Source of the DNA: an uncultured Prevotella sp.
GTDB lineage: Bacteria; Bacteroidota; Bacteroidia; Bacteroidales; Bacteroidaceae
Reading direction: 5' to 3'
Assembly: GCA_900539625.1 (NCBI GenBank)
Contig: UQCW01000024.1
Span: 1-36,973, forward strand
Length of the DNA stretch: 36,973 nucleotides
The translations under genes were made by a program, and so were the position numbers. Below the pieces are notes generated by a model. The model worked only from the letters and a program-made list of their open reading frames with translations, was not told where the DNA came from and searched no databases. This document shows, piece after piece, positions 7,696 to 15,705 of this stretch (within the stretch, counting starts at the first letter, position 1; the number at the start of each line of letters is the position of its first letter).

Positions 7696-8268
7696 TCAAT
7701 AGGGCTGGCCTTCTGTAAATTCAAACCCTTCTGGGTCAAAATCGTCGCTGTTGAAACCGCTGTCGCCATAGAAGAGGTCGTCTTCTTCCTCATCGACGGG
7801 TTCGGCCACAGCTTTCGCTCCTTTCACGGGCGTCGGAACGGGGTCAACATCCAGCTGCGCCAACTGTTCGGGAGCATCGCCGGCGGAACGCAACAACTTT
7901 GGAGCATCAAGGTGCTGGCCTGGAATGATTTCCTTGACCTGCAAATAAAACGAGCGCTCAGAGAATGGGTCGAAGACAAATTCAAAACGCTGGCCCTTGT
8001 CGTCAATGAAATCGCTCAGCGGCGTCTTCTCCATCAGATAGAGGTCGTTTTCCTCATCGCCGGGATAGCTCATATCCTCGCGCGTGATTTGCTGGCCACG
8101 CTCCCATTCGCGATTGCAAACATAAAACGAGGTCATCTGGTCGTCGGGATAGTTGCAATAACCAAGCACGGCCTTGTTGAGGTCAAGGAACGTGGAGTCG
8201 CTGTCAATTTCAAATTCACGGAAAAACCCGTCGACTTCTTCTGAAATGAACTTTATTTTGTATAACAT
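7696..8268 (-). CDS. Plasmid pRiA4b ORF-3-like / IS1096 passenger TnpR-like protein
   Basis: This is a 190-residue acidic cytosolic protein. The N-terminal 130 residues (MLYKIKFISEEVDGFFREFEID, DSTFLDLNKAVLGYCNY, EWERGQQI, LYLMEKTPLSDF, GQRFEFVFDPFSERSFYLQVKEI) fit the PRiA4_ORF3-like fold often labelled IS1096 passenger TnpR. The C-terminal 60 residues are rich in Asp, Glu and Pro and probably disordered. Despite the family label it has no recombinase motif and no transposon around it. In Bacteroidales such a gene commonly sits beside lpxA and miaA, as here. The function is unknown. It starts 139 bp after the lpxA stop, so co-transcription is possible. Confidence 0.75.
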   Translation of the reverse strand: MLYKIKFISEEVDGFFREFEIDSDSTFLDLNKAVLGYCNYPDDQMTSFYVCNREWERGQQITREDMSYPGDEENDLYLMEKTPLSDFIDDKGQRFEFVFDPFSERSFYLQVKEIIPGQHLDAPKLLRSAGDAPEQLAQLDVDPVPTPVKGAKAVAEPVDEEEDDLFYGDSGFNSDDFDPEGFEFTEGQPY

Positions 8269-8407
8269 GGTTGTCTGTGTGTTTTACGGATGGGCCTTTG
8301 GCGGTTGTCTTGACGACTGCCCCGAAACACGGACTCATCCCTGCCGCGTGACAAACAGCGGAAACTGACGTCACGACACAAAAAAATGGACAGTTAAGTA
8401 GCCTGAA

Positions 8408-9181
8408 TTATTTGATGATGCCTCGCTTGGAACTATGAACAAACTCGAGGATGTATTCAATCTCCGGGCTCATCGGCACCTGCTCGCGAATTTCAGCGAG
8501 ACATTCTTCACGCAACTTGCCGCGCTGATAGAGCAGGCGGTAGGTGTTGTGGATATTTTCAATCAATTCGGGCGTGAAGCCGCGACGGCGCAAGCCAACC
8601 AAGTTGAGACCGCAATAGGCCACTGGTTCGCGTGCCGCCATGGTGAAAGGAGGAATGTCTTGACCTGTGCGCGTACCGCCACCAACCATTACGTAGCTAC
8701 CGATATGGCAGAACTGATGCACCAAAACATTGGCGCTGATGATGGCGAAATCGTCCACCACAACCTCACCGGCAATCTTGGTGGAATTACCAATGATACA
8801 GCCGCTGCCCACACATACGTCGTGGGCCACGTGCATACCTTCCATCAAAAGGTTGTTGCTGCCAACGATGGTGCAACCCTTGGCGGCAGTGCCTCGATTG
8901 ATGGTGACGTTCTCACGGATGGTGTTGTTGTCGCCGATTTCTGCCGTGGTTTCTTCACCACGGAATTTCAAATCCTGAGGGATGGCACCAATGACCGCTC
9001 CTGGGAAGATAACGTTGTTTTTACCCATACGAGTTCCCGACAGAAGCGTCACACTGTTCATCAGGCGGTTTCCACTGCCGATTTCAACGTTCTTGTCGAT
9101 GAAGCAAAACGGACCGATTTCACAATTATCGCCGAGTTTCGCCTCGGGGTCTACAAAGGCTAAAGGGCTTATTTTGTTCAT
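8408..9181 (-). CDS. lpxA: Acyl-ACP--UDP-N-acetylglucosamine O-acyltransferase
   Basis: LpxA catalyses the first step of lipid A synthesis, moving a 3-hydroxyacyl chain from ACP to UDP-GlcNAc. The 257-residue protein is a left-handed beta-helix of hexapeptide repeats (about 1-185). The catalytic His is in HVAHDVCVG (His120), and an alpha-helical C-terminal domain contains GLRRRGF. The start at 9181 gives the family N-terminus MNKISPLAFVDPEA. Upstream ATGs in frame would add repeat-derived sequence. The A of this ATG is the last base of the inverted repeat at 9181-9242. It follows lpxC/fabZ in the same direction. Confidence 0.95.
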   Translation of the reverse strand: MNKISPLAFVDPEAKLGDNCEIGPFCFIDKNVEIGSGNRLMNSVTLLSGTRMGKNNVIFPGAVIGAIPQDLKFRGEETTAEIGDNNTIRENVTINRGTAAKGCTIVGSNNLLMEGMHVAHDVCVGSGCIIGNSTKIAGEVVVDDFAIISANVLVHQFCHIGSYVMVGGGTRTGQDIPPFTMAAREPVAYCGLNLVGLRRRGFTPELIENIHNTYRLLYQRGKLREECLAEIREQVPMSPEIEYILEFVHSSKRGIIK

Positions 9182-9242
9182 AAGTAAGTGTTCAGTAAAG
9201 ATTTTAAGTATGAAGTAGGTGCCCATTTGAACACCTACTTTT
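9181..9242. repeat. 62-bp inverted-repeat element abutting the lpxA start
   Basis: AAGTAAGTGTTCA at the left and TGAACACCTACTT at the right pair at 12 of 13 positions. An inner copy AAGTAGGTG (9213-9221) can also pair with CACCTACTT (9232-9240), giving two alternative hairpins. The ends belong to the same family as the elements at 6105, 7248 and 24921. The element forms the immediate 5' leader of lpxA. Confidence 0.75.
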
Positions 9243-9283
9243 ATAGAAGAGAACAACTCCCTGACGGGTAGGGTGTTCTTCCG

Positions 9284-10669
9284 TTATTTGTTTTTCACTA
9301 TTTGCGCGGTAAAGGTGGCTTCCATCACAATGGTTTCCCCAACAAAAGCAAAGCCGTGCATGGTTGAAATGCCATGACGAATGGGGGCAATGAGTTCCAC
9401 CCTGAAAATCAGCGTGTCACCCGGAACCACTTTCTTGCGGAATTTCACATTGTCAAGGCGCAAGAAATAAGTGCTCCAACGCTCAGGTTCTTCAACCGAA
9501 TTGAGCACCATCAATCCGCCGGCCTGGGCCATGGCTTCAACCTGCAAAACGCCTGGCATCACGGGCTCCTGCGGGAAGTGTCCCTGGAAGAAAGCCTCGT
9601 TGGCTGTCACGTTCTTGATGGCTACGATGTAGTTGGAACCCGTCTCTACGACCTTGTCGACCAACTGCATCGGGTAGCGATGCGGAAGGAGTTCGCGGAT
9701 ACGATTAACATCCATCAGCGGCGTGTCGTTCGGATCATAGTTTGGCGCCTGAATTTCATGTGCGCGAATTTCGCGACGCATCTGGCGGGCAAACTTGTTG
9801 TTGATGGTGTGTCCAGGACGAGTGGCAATGATGCGTCCCTTGATGGGGCGACCGATAAGCGCCATGTCACCGATGATGTCAAGAAGTTTGTGGCGGGCTG
9901 GCTCGTTGCGCCAAACAAGTGGCTGGTCGTTGAGGTATCCCAACTTCGTTGCATCCTTGTGCTCAACTTTCATATAGTCGGCCAACTCATCGAGACTTTT
10001 CTGAGAAATCTGCTTTTCATAAATCACGATGGCATTGTCGAGATCTCCGCCCTTGATCAGACCGGCTTTCAACAGAGGCTGGATTTCACGGACGAACACG
10101 AATGTGCGGGCTGAGGCAATTTCCTCAGAGAAGTCTTCCATGCTGTCGAGCGTGGCAAACTGGCTGTTGATGAACTGCGAGTCGAAAGAAATCATAGCCG
10201 TGATGGAGAACTGCTCATCTGGTAAAATAATGATGGAAGAGCCTGTTTCCTCGTCGCGGAATTCGATTTTCTTCTTGATGACATAAAAGTCCTTTGGCGC
10301 ATTCTGCACTTCGATACCAACCCGACGGATGTTTTCAACATACATCTTTGAACTACCGTCGAGGATTGGAAATTCTGGGCCGTTCACCTGAATAAGACAG
10401 TTGTCAATGCCCATAGCATAAAGGGCAGCCATACCATGCTCGATGGTGCTGCAACGGGCATCGCCCTTGGCAACGACAGTGCCGCGCGATGTGTCGACAA
10501 CATTTTCAGCAATGGCTTCAATGATTGGCTGTCCATCGAGGTCAATGCGCTGTATTTTATATCCGTGGTTTTCGGGAGCCGGATTGAAAGTCACAGTAAG
10601 ATTCAATCCAGTATGTAGTCCTTTTCCAAACAGGGAGAAACTACCTCCCAAGGTTTTTTGTTTTGACAT
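9284..10669 (-). CDS. lpxC/fabZ: Bifunctional UDP-3-O-acyl-GlcNAc deacetylase / 3-hydroxyacyl-ACP dehydratase
   Basis: This natural fusion is typical of Bacteroidota. Residues 1-305 or so are LpxC, the zinc deacetylase that commits the cell to lipid A. His78 in STIEHG, His260 and Asp264 in ARHKLLD are the expected zinc ligands, and His287 in RPGHTIN is also conserved. Residues 315-461 are FabZ, the dehydratase of fatty acid elongation, with LLPHRYPMQLVDKV and the active-site block HFPQEPVMPGVLQVEAMAQAGG (His364, Glu378). The 461-residue length is normal for the fusion and there is no frameshift. It lies between lpxD and lpxA in one orientation. Confidence 0.96.
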   Translation of the reverse strand: MSKQKTLGGSFSLFGKGLHTGLNLTVTFNPAPENHGYKIQRIDLDGQPIIEAIAENVVDTSRGTVVAKGDARCSTIEHGMAALYAMGIDNCLIQVNGPEFPILDGSSKMYVENIRRVGIEVQNAPKDFYVIKKKIEFRDEETGSSIIILPDEQFSITAMISFDSQFINSQFATLDSMEDFSEEIASARTFVFVREIQPLLKAGLIKGGDLDNAIVIYEKQISQKSLDELADYMKVEHKDATKLGYLNDQPLVWRNEPARHKLLDIIGDMALIGRPIKGRIIATRPGHTINNKFARQMRREIRAHEIQAPNYDPNDTPLMDVNRIRELLPHRYPMQLVDKVVETGSNYIVAIKNVTANEAFFQGHFPQEPVMPGVLQVEAMAQAGGLMVLNSVEEPERWSTYFLRLDNVKFRKKVVPGDTLIFRVELIAPIRHGISTMHGFAFVGETIVMEATFTAQIVKNK

Positions 10670-10822
10670 AAAATTGCTTATTTGAATAATGACAGAACTC
10701 TCTGCGTCAGGTATAAACCCGCCTGTATTTTCAAAGAAACAGAAGACCGCACTTTTCTAAATGGGTTTCCCTTCCGCTTTCTTCCGCGCTGTTTGCCACA
10801 CGCACAACAGAATAGCCACTAA

Positions 10823-10848
10823 GCGCAATTCAATTGCGCACCATTACT
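10823..10848. repeat. 17-bp palindrome followed by ACCATTACT
   Basis: GCGCAATT-C-AATTGCGC is a perfect palindrome between lpxD and lpxC/fabZ and runs directly into ACCATTACT, a 9-mer repeated in other intergenic gaps of the window. The rest of the 241-bp gap (10670-10910) shows nothing recognisable. Confidence 0.5.
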
Positions 10849-10910
10849 AAAAGGCTTTCATGCCTGGAGCGCCAACAAACACAGACTGGCTCATAGTTCC
10901 GAAGCCGCCA

Positions 10911-11954
10911 TTACATATTCAACTTCTTCTTTAATTCTTCTATTTCCTCCTTCATGCGGTTGAAATCACGGTACATCTCCGGCAGATTCTTATAAACGAC
11001 ACTGGCGCGGGCAAATACCTTGGCATCAACTGCGGGCGAACCCTGAACCGTCACGTTGCCCTTGCGGATGCTGCCAGCAATGCCGGCCTGAGCTCCACTG
11101 AGAACGCGGTCGCCGATGACGGCATGTCCAGCAATGCCAACCTGGCCTCCAAACATACACCACTGCCCAATTTTCGTTGAACCGGCCACGCCGACCTGAG
11201 CCGACATGACGGTGTTTTCGCCAACCTCGCAATTGTGGGCAATCTGCACCAGGTTGTCGAGCTTCACGCCGCGATGAATGCGGGTGGCGCCCATTGTTGA
11301 ACGGTCAACACAACTGTTGGCACCGATTTCCACATTGTCTTCGATGATGACCTTGCCGATCTGAGGAATCTTTTCGTAGCCGTCGGCAGCAGGGGCAAAA
11401 CCAAAGCCGTCGGCACCAATGACGCAACCGCTGTGGAGAGTCACGCGATTGCCGATTTCACAGTCGTGATAAACCGACACATTGGGATAGAACAAGCAGT
11501 CGCTGCCCACCTTCGCGTTTTTCTCGATAACGGTGTGGGCATAAATCTGAGAGCCATTGCCAACGGTAGCGCCTTCACCGATATATACGAAAGGACCGAT
11601 GTAGCAATTCTCGCCAACTGTTGCCGATGGATCAATGCAAGCCGTCGGGTGAATGCCCGAACGCTTGGCAATTTGGCTCTCATAAAAAGCCAACAGACGC
11701 GCAATGGCCTCGTAAGCATTTGGCACACGAATCAACGTGGCGCTTACAGGCTGCGATGGGGCAAAGTCCTGGTTGACAAGCACAACCGATGATTTCGTGT
11801 CATATATATAATGCTCATAATGAGGGTTTACCAGGAAAGAAATGGCACCTTCAACGCCTTCTTCAATCTTGGCAAAGGTTTGCACAGACGCCTGCGGGTC
11901 ACCTTCAACGGTTCCCTGCAAAAGGTCTGCTATTTGCTTTGCAGTAAATTTCAT
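10911..11954 (-). CDS. lpxD: UDP-3-O-(3-hydroxyacyl)glucosamine N-acyltransferase
   Basis: LpxD adds the second 3-hydroxyacyl chain, on the amino group, in lipid A synthesis. The 347-residue protein has an N-terminal uridine-binding domain (1-98, starting MKFTAKQIADLLQG), a left-handed beta-helix (about 100-310) and a C-terminal helix (LPEMYRDFNRMKEEIEELKK) that probably forms a coiled coil in the trimer. The catalytic His is expected at 240, in QIAHNCEVG. It is the first gene of the lpxD-lpxC/fabZ-lpxA run. No clean -7 box was seen in the 60 bp upstream; GATATTTG is the nearest match. Confidence 0.95.
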   Translation of the reverse strand: MKFTAKQIADLLQGTVEGDPQASVQTFAKIEEGVEGAISFLVNPHYEHYIYDTKSSVVLVNQDFAPSQPVSATLIRVPNAYEAIARLLAFYESQIAKRSGIHPTACIDPSATVGENCYIGPFVYIGEGATVGNGSQIYAHTVIEKNAKVGSDCLFYPNVSVYHDCEIGNRVTLHSGCVIGADGFGFAPAADGYEKIPQIGKVIIEDNVEIGANSCVDRSTMGATRIHRGVKLDNLVQIAHNCEVGENTVMSAQVGVAGSTKIGQWCMFGGQVGIAGHAVIGDRVLSGAQAGIAGSIRKGNVTVQGSPAVDAKVFARASVVYKNLPEMYRDFNRMKEEIEELKKKLNM

Positions 11955-12056
11955 ATCGTATGCTTTGTCTTATTTTATAAGGCAAATATCGTAAAAATAA
12001 ACGAAACCACACGTGTTTAAGACATAAATTTTTGCATACCACTCATTTTATTGGCT

Positions 12057-12095
12057 ATAAGCAGGTGGTTTTATGCAAATCACCTCTGCTTATGG
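12057..12095. repeat. Imperfect inverted repeat with TAAGCAGGTG-type ends
   Basis: ATAAGCAGGTGGTTTT and AAATCACCTCTGCTTAT pair with one bulge. A second pairing is possible between TTTGCATACCAC (12031-12042) and GTGGTTTTATGCAAA (12065-12079). The end sequence matches the dispersed intergenic family. Confidence 0.5.
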
Positions 12096-12196
12096 CACGG
12101 GACAGGTTTCTTACGAACGCAAACGACGATTTGCCTGAAACAGAAGCAAACGACACGTCCCGACAATTCAAGACCTATACCTTTTGCCGAACCAGG

Positions 12197-12262
12197 GAGC
12201 AGAGGCGGTCGTCTCTGGGAGCAGAGGCGGTCGCGTCTGGCAGCAGAGGCGGTCGCGTCTGG
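12197..12262. repeat. Tandem repeat, three 22-bp units
   Basis: Units start at 12197, 12219 and 12241 with consensus GAGCAGAGGCGGTCGCGTCT plus GG. Unit 1 differs at two bases and unit 3 at one. The array is non-coding and has no spacers, so it is not a CRISPR. Confidence 0.85.
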
Positions 12263-12342
12263 GGCGAGACACGCTTGAACGCGGGGCGGCGTTCGCTGGC
12301 AAGTCGTATCTTTATTAAGCGTTGCGCTGAAAGGATATAGAA

Positions 12343-12377
12343 AACGGATGCTCAAAACATGGTTTTGAACATCCGTT
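12343..12377 (-). terminator. Terminator of the rfbA-to-DUF4831 unit
   Basis: On the minus strand AACGGATGTTCAAAAC pairs with GTTTTGAGCATCCGTT across a CAT loop. The one non-Watson-Crick pair is U-G only in the minus transcript. TTCTAT follows. It lies about 85 bp after the DUF4831 stop. Confidence 0.75.
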
Positions 12378-12463
12378 AATGGGTTATGGGCGTTTGTTGT
12401 TTAAGGAGAATTCTTGATTCACCATTACTAAAGGCGAAAGTTTTCGCGCAACAAACTATGCAA

Positions 12464-13531
12464 TTATTCTGAAGCTTCGATGTTTGTGATGCCGCCCGTG
12501 ACGGGAGACAGATGAACGTGGGTTGTCATTTTCTTATTGAACAACTCTGCACCGAGATGCTCCACGCGACCAAACTGGCTCATTGGGAAGGAACCCGAAT
12601 AGAACACACGCTGGCCATTGGCGATGCTGATGTTTCCCTTGCCAGGGACGATATAGCGCAAATCTTCGATGGGTTTCTTGGATTTCCCTTCCGCAGGCTC
12701 TTCATCAGGAAGGGCGTGCAGGTCGGCAACGGAGATATAATAGGGCGCTCCGGCCAAGTCGTCCTTATCCACCAAGCCAAGATGCTTGGAGAAGCGGAAC
12801 AGGATTTCCTTGTTGGTTACGCCAGAAGGCACGTAGTCTAACGTGAAGACGTGGGTCTCCTTGCTGACTGTTCCTTTGAACAACTGGAGCAGGCCTTCTT
12901 CCTGCGTATCCAGTTGGGCCAACATCAAGCGCAACTGCTCGCCGTCCTTCGGCATGAAGTCGGCCTGTCCTTTGGTGAGGAGCGAACGGTTTTCGCGGAT
13001 GTCATAGATCTCGTTGGCTGTGAGTTCGGCCATTTTCGAAACACTTCCTGCTGCCAGGATTTCCTCCGTTTTGAAGTCGGCTGGATTTTGATGGCGCGTG
13101 GTGTCGAGCTGCACATAAGGAGAGGACAACTGCGGTTCTGCAGGCGTGCTGTTGGTGTTGACGGCCAAAAGGCGGCCGTCGGCAGAAAGGCGTACCAACG
13201 GTGCAGAGGTCTTGCTCTTCAGTTTGATGGTGTAAGCCTGGGTTTTGTCGGCCACGCCGTAAGAAGCCACTTCCACCTTTGAAATGTCCCACTCTTCATA
13301 TTGCTGCTGCGGCACATCGCGCAAACGCAAATAGCGCTCAGCGTATTGGCAATATTCTCCCGGATGGTGCACAACGCGCTGCGCCGTGACGGTCACATGG
13401 AAAGCCGTTTTAGGCAGGAAATAGGTAATGCCCTCAGCGGTCACCCCGGGACGGTAATCGGTCACCTCTGTCTGGGCGAAAAGTGCCGTACAAAATGTGG
13501 CGGCCAATATTGCTGTGAATATCTTTTTCAT
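12464..13531 (-). CDS. DUF4831 family secreted protein
   Basis: This 355-residue protein has a clear signal peptide (MKKIFTAILAATFCTALFA) predicted to be cut before Gln20, so it is periplasmic or outer-membrane associated. The body (TDYRPGVTAEGITYFLPKTAFHVTVTA, CQYAERYLRL, DGRLLAVNTN, EIYDIRENRSLLTKGQADFMP, FSKHLGLVDKDDLAG, GSFPMSQFGRVEHLGA) matches the Bacteroidota family DUF4831, whose function is not established. It is the last gene of a minus-strand unit, 81 bp after nnrDE, and is followed by a terminator. No catalytic motif is visible. The family call is from recalled sequence character only. Confidence 0.8.
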   Translation of the reverse strand: MKKIFTAILAATFCTALFAQTEVTDYRPGVTAEGITYFLPKTAFHVTVTAQRVVHHPGEYCQYAERYLRLRDVPQQQYEEWDISKVEVASYGVADKTQAYTIKLKSKTSAPLVRLSADGRLLAVNTNSTPAEPQLSSPYVQLDTTRHQNPADFKTEEILAAGSVSKMAELTANEIYDIRENRSLLTKGQADFMPKDGEQLRLMLAQLDTQEEGLLQLFKGTVSKETHVFTLDYVPSGVTNKEILFRFSKHLGLVDKDDLAGAPYYISVADLHALPDEEPAEGKSKKPIEDLRYIVPGKGNISIANGQRVFYSGSFPMSQFGRVEHLGAELFNKKMTTHVHLSPVTGGITNIEASE

Positions 13532-13612
13532 ATATGTTTCGTTTTGGAAAATCGATAATGGTTTGACCCTATTTGATTGGGTTTCCCGTCTTCTACATCA
13601 GCAAGACGAGGA

Positions 13613-15130
13613 TTATCCCTGTCGCAGTTTCTTGAACGCAGCCGGCAGATAAGCGATGATGTCCGACGCAACGACGCCCTCTTCCGACAAAGCTTCTGCC
13701 GCCAAATCTCCTGCCAGTCCGTGAACGTAAACACCGAGCATGGCTGCCGACAACGGAGAATAATGCTGCGCGAGCAAAGAGGTGATAATGCCGCTCAAGA
13801 CATCGCCACTTCCTGCGGTTGCCATTCCGGAATTGCCCGTTGAATTAAAATAGGCATGGCCTTCTGGCGTGCAAACGGCTGTGTGGTGTCCTTTCAAGAC
13901 AATATAAATATTGCGTTCTATCGCCAGGCTCAAGGCTGCCGACACCGCACTGCTGCTGGTCACTCTGCGATGTATGATGCGCGAGAGTTCGAGTGGATGT
14001 GGTGTCAGAATACTGTTGGGCGGCACCTGGTTGATCCATCCCGGATGCTCTCCCAACACATTGAGCGCATCGGCATCAATCACCAGCGGTTTGTTGCTAC
14101 GCGTGATCTGCTCCAAGAGCGCCACGGCCGTCATCTGCTCTGTGCCGATGCCGGGACCGACGCAAACGGCATCAAACGGATTGGCAGGAAGCGAGGTGGT
14201 GAAGATGGTGTCTGAAACGTCATGGCTCATGATGGCTTCGGGAACCGCCACCTGCAAGATGCTGTTGTTCATCTGCGGCGTATGGATGGTGCATTTCCCC
14301 ACCCCACTGCGCAGGCATGCCTTCGCTGCAAGGATGGCAGCACCTGCCATGCCATATTTTCCAGCCACAATCAACGCGCGTCCGAAAGTGCCTTTGTTGC
14401 CATAGGCGGCACGGGGCATGAGCAGTTTGCAGATATCCTTATGCTCCGTCAGAAAACTTTGAGATACCAGTTCGTCGAGACCTTTTCTTGAAAGACCGAT
14501 GTCAAGAGTTTCTGTCTCTCCCCAATATTCCGCTGTATCATCAAGAAGCATGAGCATCTTCGGCAGCTGGAAAGTAAAGGTGTATCGCGCTCTGACAACC
14601 GGACAGCGGTCTGACTCCAAAGAGGGTTCGAGCAAAAGGCCGGAAGGGATGTCAATGGATATGACGGTTGCCGGAGAATCGTTGATGAATTTCACCAGTG
14701 ACGCGAAACCGCCCATCAAGGGTTCTTTGAGCCCTGTACCAAACAAGCCGTCAATAACGAGTTTGCCGGCTGTCAGCGTCGGCGGTTCAAAACGATTGCT
14801 CACTTCCGAGAAGCGAACGCGGTCGTTATTTTTCAAGCGTTCTTTGCTTTCCGAGCATTCCGCGCTCAGCCGTCCGCGTGTGTTAATCAAAAAAGCTTCG
14901 ACATCGTAAGCGTTCTCCGCCAAAATGCGGGCAACGACCAAGGCGTCGCCGCCGTTGTTTCCCGGTCCTGCAAACACGACAACGGGCACCGTCGACGGCC
15001 AACGCTTCATGATGGCACCTGCAACTGTTCCTGCGGCACGTTCCATCAAGGCCAACGACGTGATATTTTCTTCTTCTATGGTGAAAGCGTCAAGTTCACG
15101 TATCTGACTTACACTTGGTATCTTTATCAT
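13613..15130 (-). CDS. nnrDE: Bifunctional NAD(P)H-hydrate epimerase / ADP-dependent NAD(P)H-hydrate dehydratase
   Basis: This metabolite-repair enzyme restores damaged NAD(P)HX to NAD(P)H. The N-terminal YjeF_N domain (about 1-215) is the epimerase, with FAGPGNNGGDALVVARIL at about 53-70. The C-terminal YjeF_C domain (about 230-505) is the dehydratase, with GPGIGTEQ, PLVIDADALN, LTPHPLELSRI and the nucleotide-binding TGNSGMATAGSGDVLSG segment near 431-447. The 505-residue length matches other fused NnrDE proteins. It sits between a small HAD gene and DUF4831 with gaps of 90 and 81 bp. Confidence 0.95.
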   Translation of the reverse strand: MIKIPSVSQIRELDAFTIEEENITSLALMERAAGTVAGAIMKRWPSTVPVVVFAGPGNNGGDALVVARILAENAYDVEAFLINTRGRLSAECSESKERLKNNDRVRFSEVSNRFEPPTLTAGKLVIDGLFGTGLKEPLMGGFASLVKFINDSPATVISIDIPSGLLLEPSLESDRCPVVRARYTFTFQLPKMLMLLDDTAEYWGETETLDIGLSRKGLDELVSQSFLTEHKDICKLLMPRAAYGNKGTFGRALIVAGKYGMAGAAILAAKACLRSGVGKCTIHTPQMNNSILQVAVPEAIMSHDVSDTIFTTSLPANPFDAVCVGPGIGTEQMTAVALLEQITRSNKPLVIDADALNVLGEHPGWINQVPPNSILTPHPLELSRIIHRRVTSSSAVSAALSLAIERNIYIVLKGHHTAVCTPEGHAYFNSTGNSGMATAGSGDVLSGIITSLLAQHYSPLSAAMLGVYVHGLAGDLAAEALSEEGVVASDIIAYLPAAFKKLRQG

Positions 15131-15220
15131 TTATTCTCCGTATATATAAAAGGGTGATTGGTAAGATTGCAATGTTTGAAGGGCATCAAAAAGACAATTC
15201 TGGCTGCTTCCTGAATGCGA

Positions 15221-15634
15221 TTAAAACTGCCACCACTTTTTCTTCCTCACAGGTTCGTCCTGCAAACTGTTTAGATAATCCAGATAGCTCATGCGGCGAT
15301 GTACGAGTGTATAGATAACGCCCCAGTCTGGCAAGCCGCCGACATTGCGGTCGTCAATAAAAAGATCGGCTTTGATTTTACGACTGAAATTACGGCTTTT
15401 TTCTGGTGTGTCTTCATCAAAATCCTTGTTGACAGCGTAAAAATGTACGCCGCGCTTTTCACACCACGCCACGGCCTCATCCAGCAATTTTCCTTCACGC
15501 ACGCTCCAGAGAATGAGCTTGTGTCCTTCATCAATGAGTTTGCGCAAAGTGACGGTTGCAAAAGGCACTTCTTTTCCTATCTCAGGATAACGATGCTCCA
15601 CAATGGTACCATCGAAATCTACTGCTATCTTCAT
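15221..15634 (-). CDS. Small HAD-superfamily hydrolase (BT0820 type)
   Basis: This 137-residue cytosolic protein has the HAD motif I DFDGT with Asp6 and Asp8 at the extreme N-terminus, motif II Ser44 in LWSVREG, a Lys in RKIKADLF (85-92) and motif IV IDDRN (93-97). It lacks a large cap domain, as in the compact Bacteroidales phosphatases typified by BT0820 of B. thetaiotaomicron. The substrate is unknown. It lies 71 bp downstream of the large secreted protein gene and 90 bp upstream of nnrDE, on the same strand. Confidence 0.85.
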   Translation of the reverse strand: MKIAVDFDGTIVEHRYPEIGKEVPFATVTLRKLIDEGHKLILWSVREGKLLDEAVAWCEKRGVHFYAVNKDFDEDTPEKSRNFSRKIKADLFIDDRNVGGLPDWGVIYTLVHRRMSYLDYLNSLQDEPVRKKKWWQF

Positions 15635-15705
15635 ATCGTTGTATATTATTTTTCGTTTGTATGGGGCATCCCTACGGATGCTGCGGTTGCCTTAGTAATG
15701 GTTCC

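Larger units (their letters stand above)
11955..12342. other. Intergenic region upstream of lpxD
   Basis: About 390 bp hold no credible gene. They contain the presumed lpxD promoter area, an inverted repeat with TAAGCAGGTG ends (12057-12095) and a three-unit 22-bp tandem repeat (12197-12262). A short open frame at 12032-12340 is made mostly of the tandem repeat and looks spurious. Confidence 0.6.

Noticed and set aside
7696..8268. Gene with a TnpR-type family label as evidence of a transposon
   Set aside because: The label is historical. The protein has no recombinase motif, and the gene sits in a conserved lpx/miaA neighbourhood without transposon ends of its own.
12197..12262. Possible CRISPR array
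   Set aside because: The 22-bp units abut directly with no spacers, and no cas genes are present.
12032..12340. Possible 102-residue gene upstream of lpxD
   Set aside because: Much of it is the translation of the tandem repeat, and it has no recognisable domain.
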